Positions 42,312 through 46,647 of a stretch of 46,647 bases of DNA are shown here, in pieces. Source of the stretch: Chromera velia (taxonomy: Eukaryota; Sar; Chromeraceae). The stretch is taken from NCBI GenBank assembly GCA_018398765.1, contig JAHBMJ010004523.1, positions 111,600 to 158,246 on the forward strand. The letters are read 5' to 3'. Under the pieces are notes generated by a model. The model made no database searches and was not told the DNA's origin. It saw only the letters and a list, made by a program, of their open reading frames with translations. How positions within the stretch are numbered: position 1 is the first letter of the stretch; every line of letters starts with the position of its first letter. A program made the position numbers and the translations under genes.

Positions 42312-43666
42312 TTCGTTCGTCCCGAACGAATTGATGAATGCCTCGTCTTTTTTTTCTGTTTTCTTCTTTGAAATCGTTGAGGTTTTCTTTCAATGGCCTT
42401 ATTTCTTTCTGTCTTCCTGTCTTGCCATGAGCATGAACACAAATGTAAGGATTTTTTTCCCAATTCCCCATCAAACAGTTCCCTCATTCATTCATCGCAA
42501 CGGAAGCACTGTGGTCGCCTCCTCTGATGCAGTTGGGGCGACTGCTTCAGAGGCCATATTGCAGACATACGTGTAACGCGCATTCAATTTTCATGAATCT
42601 TTTCCTGAGACGTCAGACAGGTGGAATGGGTACTGCCAGGTTAGAGAAGTTTAGAGGTAGGAGTACAAGATGAGAAACGAACACACATATCAACCGCAAG
42701 ACCAAATACACACATTTCCTTCAAGTACTATCCAGCTCTTTCCTTTGCTCTTGATTCCTTGATTCCGCTTTCCTTCACGCGCTCTTCCTTTTAACTGCAG
42801 CTTCTTTTTCTTTGCTCCTGCGTTTCTTCTCCTTCTCTACCGGCTTGGATCGATCCTCTTTCAGGAGAGACTTTTTCTGTCTCCCTTCTTCTTCACTTCC
42901 TCTTTTTTTTTTTCTTCCTTTGTCTCCTCTCTTCCTTTAGCTCTCTGTCAGTTTGGCAAATCGTGAATGCTTACCCTGTTACACACACGTCTTCTTTTTT
43001 TTTGAACTCCGGACCTTGTTTATGGTCATGCTGGAGTTTCATCTTTCTCTTCCTTTTCGTTTTTCTCTCTTTCTTTCCCTCTCTGCTTCTTCTTGTTTCC
43101 CTTTGGTTTTCTACCAGAATATTTTGATTGCCTGAAGGCACGTCCTTCTGCTTCTTCAGAACCTCTCATCGCTGGTATCCGTCTTTCCTTTCCGGCTTTC
43201 TCAGCATACGCTCCTGTTGCATACACTGCTTTCTCTCTTTTTGAACGGTCTCGATCACGGACTGTTTCATCGAAGACGCCATTTCTTCTCCTTCTTTTCT
43301 TCTCTTTCTATCTCTCTACCTTGCTCAGTCATTCTGAGACTCCTCTGCAGTGGACCTCCAGATCTTCTTCCATCTGTCCTATTGCAGAAGCTGTCTGTCC
43401 TTCATCCCTGACAGCGATGTTTCTTGTTTTTCTTCTCTTTTCTACCTTTCTCTTTCTGTTGCCGTCTTTTCTATTTTTCTCTTTCTGTTTCCGTTGCCGC
43501 CCGTTTGTTTTTATCCTGACATTCCCTGTTCTTCTCTATTTTCTTCTTTTCTTTTCCTGGTTTCTTTCTTCCTTTTCTTTTTTCCTCTTCTTGTAGATGC
43601 CCACCTTTCGTTCCTTCTTTCACATTCACTCCCTTCCTTTGAGTTCACTCTCACAAGTTCATATCT

Positions 43667-44005
43667 CAAAGCAAGCTTGGTCTGGGCGCTTGTAACCCTC
43701 CCAACACTTGCGATCGCCTGGCTAGCGACGCCAGTGCAGAAACAAAACATCATCAATGCACGTGAATTCGAATTCTTCAAAGGCGGGAAGAAATCAGAAA
43801 GTCAAAACAGTGGAGCAACGCTCTTTGATTCCTCTTACCTTCTTTTCTATTTGCACTCGTTCTCTCTTTTCATTCTCATTCGTTCCCTTCTTGTCTTCCC
43901 ACGCACAACGTAAAGCAGGCTTGGCCCGGCGCCCTTAGTCATCCAACACCTGCAATTTCCATTCTCCCAATGCTGCAGCACGACGAGAAAACAAATCACG
44001 TGGAC
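43667..44005. repeat. Diverged ~100-bp direct repeat inside the LARD-like element
   Basis: Both copies share AAAGCA(A/G)GCTTGG, then CCAACAC(T/C)TGC, a GCAG stretch and AAACAAA followed by CACGTG. They are about 240 bp apart. Confidence 0.55.
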
Positions 44006-45318
44006 ACATAGAGGGAAAGAAGGGACTAAAGTTGAAGTCAGAAGATACTGGAGTGGCTTTCTTTCGTTTCTTTGAACAGCCACCCTATCTGCACGCTTCA
44101 CATTCTATGCAAACACCCTGTCTGGACTGTACCCTTCCTTGCTGATCAATCGGACCTATGAAAGCTTCACGGCACTTGCGAGGGGCTCCCTTGAATGCGT
44201 ACACCGCTCGACCTCCTCGATGCAAGACGATGTAGTCGCCCGAGGCCACTTCCGGGAGGTCTCTTTCTCTTTTCATGACTCTGCTTCTTCAACCGCTCTC
44301 TCGTTGGGTGTCTCCCTCTTCCCTGAGTCTCTTTTTCTGCCGGCCGCGCCCCAAAGGGTATTGTGGATTTCCCGCGGCACTGCTCAAAGTGTTTTGTTTC
44401 TCCACTCCTTTCTCTCTCCACCGAACTCTTCTGGGGCAACTCTCTGTCTTAGGACCGATGCGCCTCTACTCTGTTTCTCTTCTCTTGGGCAGTGGAGGGG
44501 GCTTTGCATCCCTGCGCAGCCAGACATTGTCTCAACCTCTCCCCTGCGTACGGCAAACCACGCACAGAGACTCTTTCTCCCTCAAGCTCTCTATGGATCG
44601 GCTCGACGCTTGGGTTTCTTCTTTGTTGCCTTTCTTTCCTCTTTCGCCTTTCTGCTTGTGTCGGAAGTTCTCGGTCGGTTAGTTTTCTAAACGTGGGGAT
44701 GCCTGTCGGCCTAGTGGCGAGCACGGTGACTCCTTCCAGCAGGCTCGAATGCCAACCAGGAGTCCCGCTCAGAAAGTCACTCTCTCTCGGATTGGATGTC
44801 CCCCTTCCAACCGAGAGGCACTTTGCCATCAAGGCTTCTCTTCTGTTTTCTCTTCCTTCGTTCCGGTTCCTTCCTCCTTCTGCTCTTTGAGGCGCTCCCT
44901 CGTTTCTTCTGTTACTTCTGCGACTCTTATTTCTGAGACGATGACTCAGGCTCTTGCTCTCTCTTCTTGGGTGGTCGAAGGGGTGTCAGACAGCTTTCGC
45001 CCCCCTTCACTGGACACGTTCTCTGGCTACCGCGGGTCTCCGAAGAAACCTACTGAGCGTTTAAACACGGCGAGTTGGATGTAGACTTCTGGTGTTTTCT
45101 CAAGAATCGTCCAGACAGCTCCTTACACTCTCCTTGCAGGGTGCTGGCATGAGAGTATCTCTACAGACAGACAACGGACAGATCAAGACAGGCGGACGTT
45201 GACTTTCTTTCGGAATTCAAAAGGTATGGGCATGTCGGTCTCTTCTTTTCTCTCTCTCTCTCCCTGAGTCCTGGATCGCAGAGCCCAGCTCCAGGGAGCC
45301 CATCCCCTGGAGTGGTAG

Positions 45319-45329
45319 CTCTGCTACCA
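45319..45329 (-). promoter_or_regulatory. Primer binding site for initiator tRNA-Met
   Basis: One base inside the 5' LTR the minus strand reads TGGTAGCAGAG, complementary to the conserved 3' end of eukaryotic initiator tRNA-Met (CUCUGCUACCA). Confidence 0.8.
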
Positions 45330-45330
45330 A

Positions 45331-45851
45331 TGTTAAGGATCCGCCCTGGTCCTACAAACCAACAACAGAGCAGTGGCTAGCGTATATGAAGTGATGATAA
45401 GGGCAAACCCACAACTTTGAAGTTCGAGGTTCTTCCCAGCCTCTATCGACAAGATCCACTAACCGAAAGGTTTGAAACCTTCAGATGGAACAACAGGTCA
45501 ATCAAGCCTCATTGAGTCTCTTTGCAATCCTTCTCTTCCATACAGAAATATACAACATACAATTTGCATGCGCTTTGTCTGTATTTGTTAGCCTCAAAAA
45601 TGTATGCTCTGTATTGCGCTCTGTATTGCATATTCCGATCTAATTCTGCTTGACGCGCGACATGCGTGTGCGCGACTTTAGGACTGGTCATACGCATCTG
45701 TCACATGCATGTTTGCTTCGCTCACATGCACTTGCTCTCTCTGTATGTAATGCTCTTTCTGTAACCATCACCCTCTCCTCAGGACGCGAACCGAAGGTGC
45801 ACTTCTTTTAGACTCTATTCTTATTCCTTCTTGGCTGTGCCGTCCATAACA
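45331..45851 (-). repeat. LARD-like element 5' LTR (right)
   Basis: 521 bp, starts TGTTAAGGATCC and ends GTCCATAACA. Partner of 41774-42294. Confidence 0.92.
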
Positions 45852-45856
45852 TTTAG
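45852..45856. repeat. Target site duplication TTTAG, right copy
   Basis: Matches 41769-41773. Confidence 0.85.
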
Positions 45857-46300
45857 CAGAACTTTGAACGGCGATAGTGGTCTACTAAAGCACCACTGCC
45901 AATTAAATCACTACTAAAAACCTATGATTTTAACTAGGCTCCGCACTGTAAAAAGGTATTAAAAAAATATCGGAGTCATTTTTTTTTATAATTTTTTTTT
46001 TTAAATCCTGACAAACACTGGCAACTGTTGTTCAAGTGTTGTCAAAGTGTTGCAAAGATGTTGTCAAGTTGTTTCAAAGAGTATTAAAGAGTGTCACATA
46101 AAGAATAACATTTATTCATACTTATTCAGGTGTTGCTAAGGTTACACAGTAGGGTTAGGAGTTACTAGTACTTACTACCAGCCCCTTTTAGCTAGTAGCG
46201 AGTTACCGTCAGTTTGGTAACCATAAGATGGTAACCAGCGGACTTAAAGGCGTGTACCACTACCATGGTAGTTCAAAGGAAAACTCAGGTAAAAACAGTT
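45857..46300. other. Intergenic, AT-rich
   Basis: Poly(T)/poly(A) stretch at 45960-46003 and repeated GTTGT/TTGTCAA words at 46020-46080, then GGTAAC/GTTACC words near 46200-46240 similar to 5575-5715. No gene seen. Confidence 0.55.
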
Positions 46301-46594
46301 CATCTATGAGGAATGATAAACTGAAATATCCGCATATCCAAGATATTTGATTATGAAATATCCAAATATCTAGATATTTGAAGATATTTAGGGATATTTG
46401 TGATATTTCAAGATATTTTAAGATATTTGATGATATTTCACCAAATAATTATTTCAAATAATTTCATTATCATTATTATTATCTTTCATTATCTTATGTA
46501 TGACTCAGACTTAGATAGAAATAATGGGGGATAGAAATAATTGCAAATATCCTCAAATATCTTAGATATTTCAGTTTGTCATTTCTCATAGATG
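46301..46594. mobile_element. Foldback / MITE-like element
   Basis: Terminal inverted repeats of about 30 bp: CATCTATGAG at 46301 onward pairs with CTCATAGATG ending at 46594, with two mismatches over 30 positions. The interior is full of GATATTT/AAATATC words that can pair further. There is no ORF. The target duplication is not clear. It is 294 bp, within the usual MITE range. Confidence 0.65.
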
Positions 46595-46647
46595 TTGAAA
46601 AAGAATGTGATCGGTAAGTCAAACTTGAAGCTCAAACTGTTAGTGTT

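Larger units (their letters stand above)
42295..45330. other. Non-coding interior of the LARD-like element
   Basis: Strongly strand-asymmetric: the plus strand is pyrimidine-rich, especially 42740-43640. The open frames are low-complexity (Ser/Phe/Leu on plus, Lys/Glu/Arg on minus). A minus-strand 63-codon frame at 44085-44276 with SGDYIVLHRGGRAVYAFKG has slightly better composition but no assignable family. A diverged direct repeat of ~100 bp lies at 43667-43766 and 43910-44005. Confidence 0.55.
41774..45851 (-). mobile_element. Non-autonomous LTR retrotransposon (LARD-like)
   Basis: 4,078 bp with two 521-bp LTRs ending TGTTA...TAACA, a 5-bp duplication TTTAG, a PBS matching initiator tRNA-Met and a PPT, all consistent with minus-strand orientation. 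The 3.0-kb interior has no gag, protease, integrase or RT. It therefore needs proteins from another element. The TGTTA/TAACA termini and the full initiator-tRNA PBS fit a copia-type parent. Confidence 0.88.

Overview
This window looks like nuclear DNA of an alveolate alga, most likely a chromerid such as Chromera velia. That is an inference. It rests on spliceosomal genes with GT-AG introns (some exons under 50 nt), a mitochondrial ribosomal protein gene interrupted by very small exons, GCATGC-type promoter palindromes like those bound by ApiAP2 factors in relatives, and a large load of LTR and non-LTR retrotransposons. Nothing here is bacterial, and there is no operon, CRISPR array or rRNA.

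Host genes, left to right: the last exon of a MORN-repeat protein (1084-1413, +); a small secreted cysteine-rich protein (4364-4705, +); an intronless KMO-like FAD monooxygenase (6746-8335, -); a nine-exon gene for mitochondrial ribosomal protein uL24m (9203-12991, +), divergent from the monooxygenase across about 870 bp; a three-exon (5'-incomplete) mitochondrial carrier (14074-16187, -); and a three-exon ankyrin / HET-like / LRR protein with an N-terminal lipidation motif (38097-41307, +). I assembled the multi-exon models by reading splice sites and phases by hand.

About 20 kb in the middle (17536-37262) is a three-layer nest of retrotransposons, all on the minus strand. A LINE was inserted first; its ORF carries a C-terminal RNase H1-type domain. 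A Ty1/copia element (18382-35981, target duplication CCCAC) split the LINE. A Ty3/gypsy chromovirus (21003-32059, two 590-bp LTRs, target duplication ATGG) then split the copia element within its integrase-to-RT linker. Reading frames of the LINE and of copia can be followed across the later insertions. All three are dead: stop codons, frameshifts, and loss of the YxDD box in the chromovirus RT. The chromovirus holds a 115-base assembly gap.

To the right lies a 4.1-kb LTR element without gag-pol (41774-45851, 521-bp LTRs, target duplication TTTAG), with a primer binding site matching initiator tRNA-Met. Near the end is a 294-bp foldback element (46301-46594). Remaining intergenic DNA (1414-2154, 2722-4290, 4706-6745, 12992-14073, 45857-46300) is mostly AT-rich and has no gene I can support.
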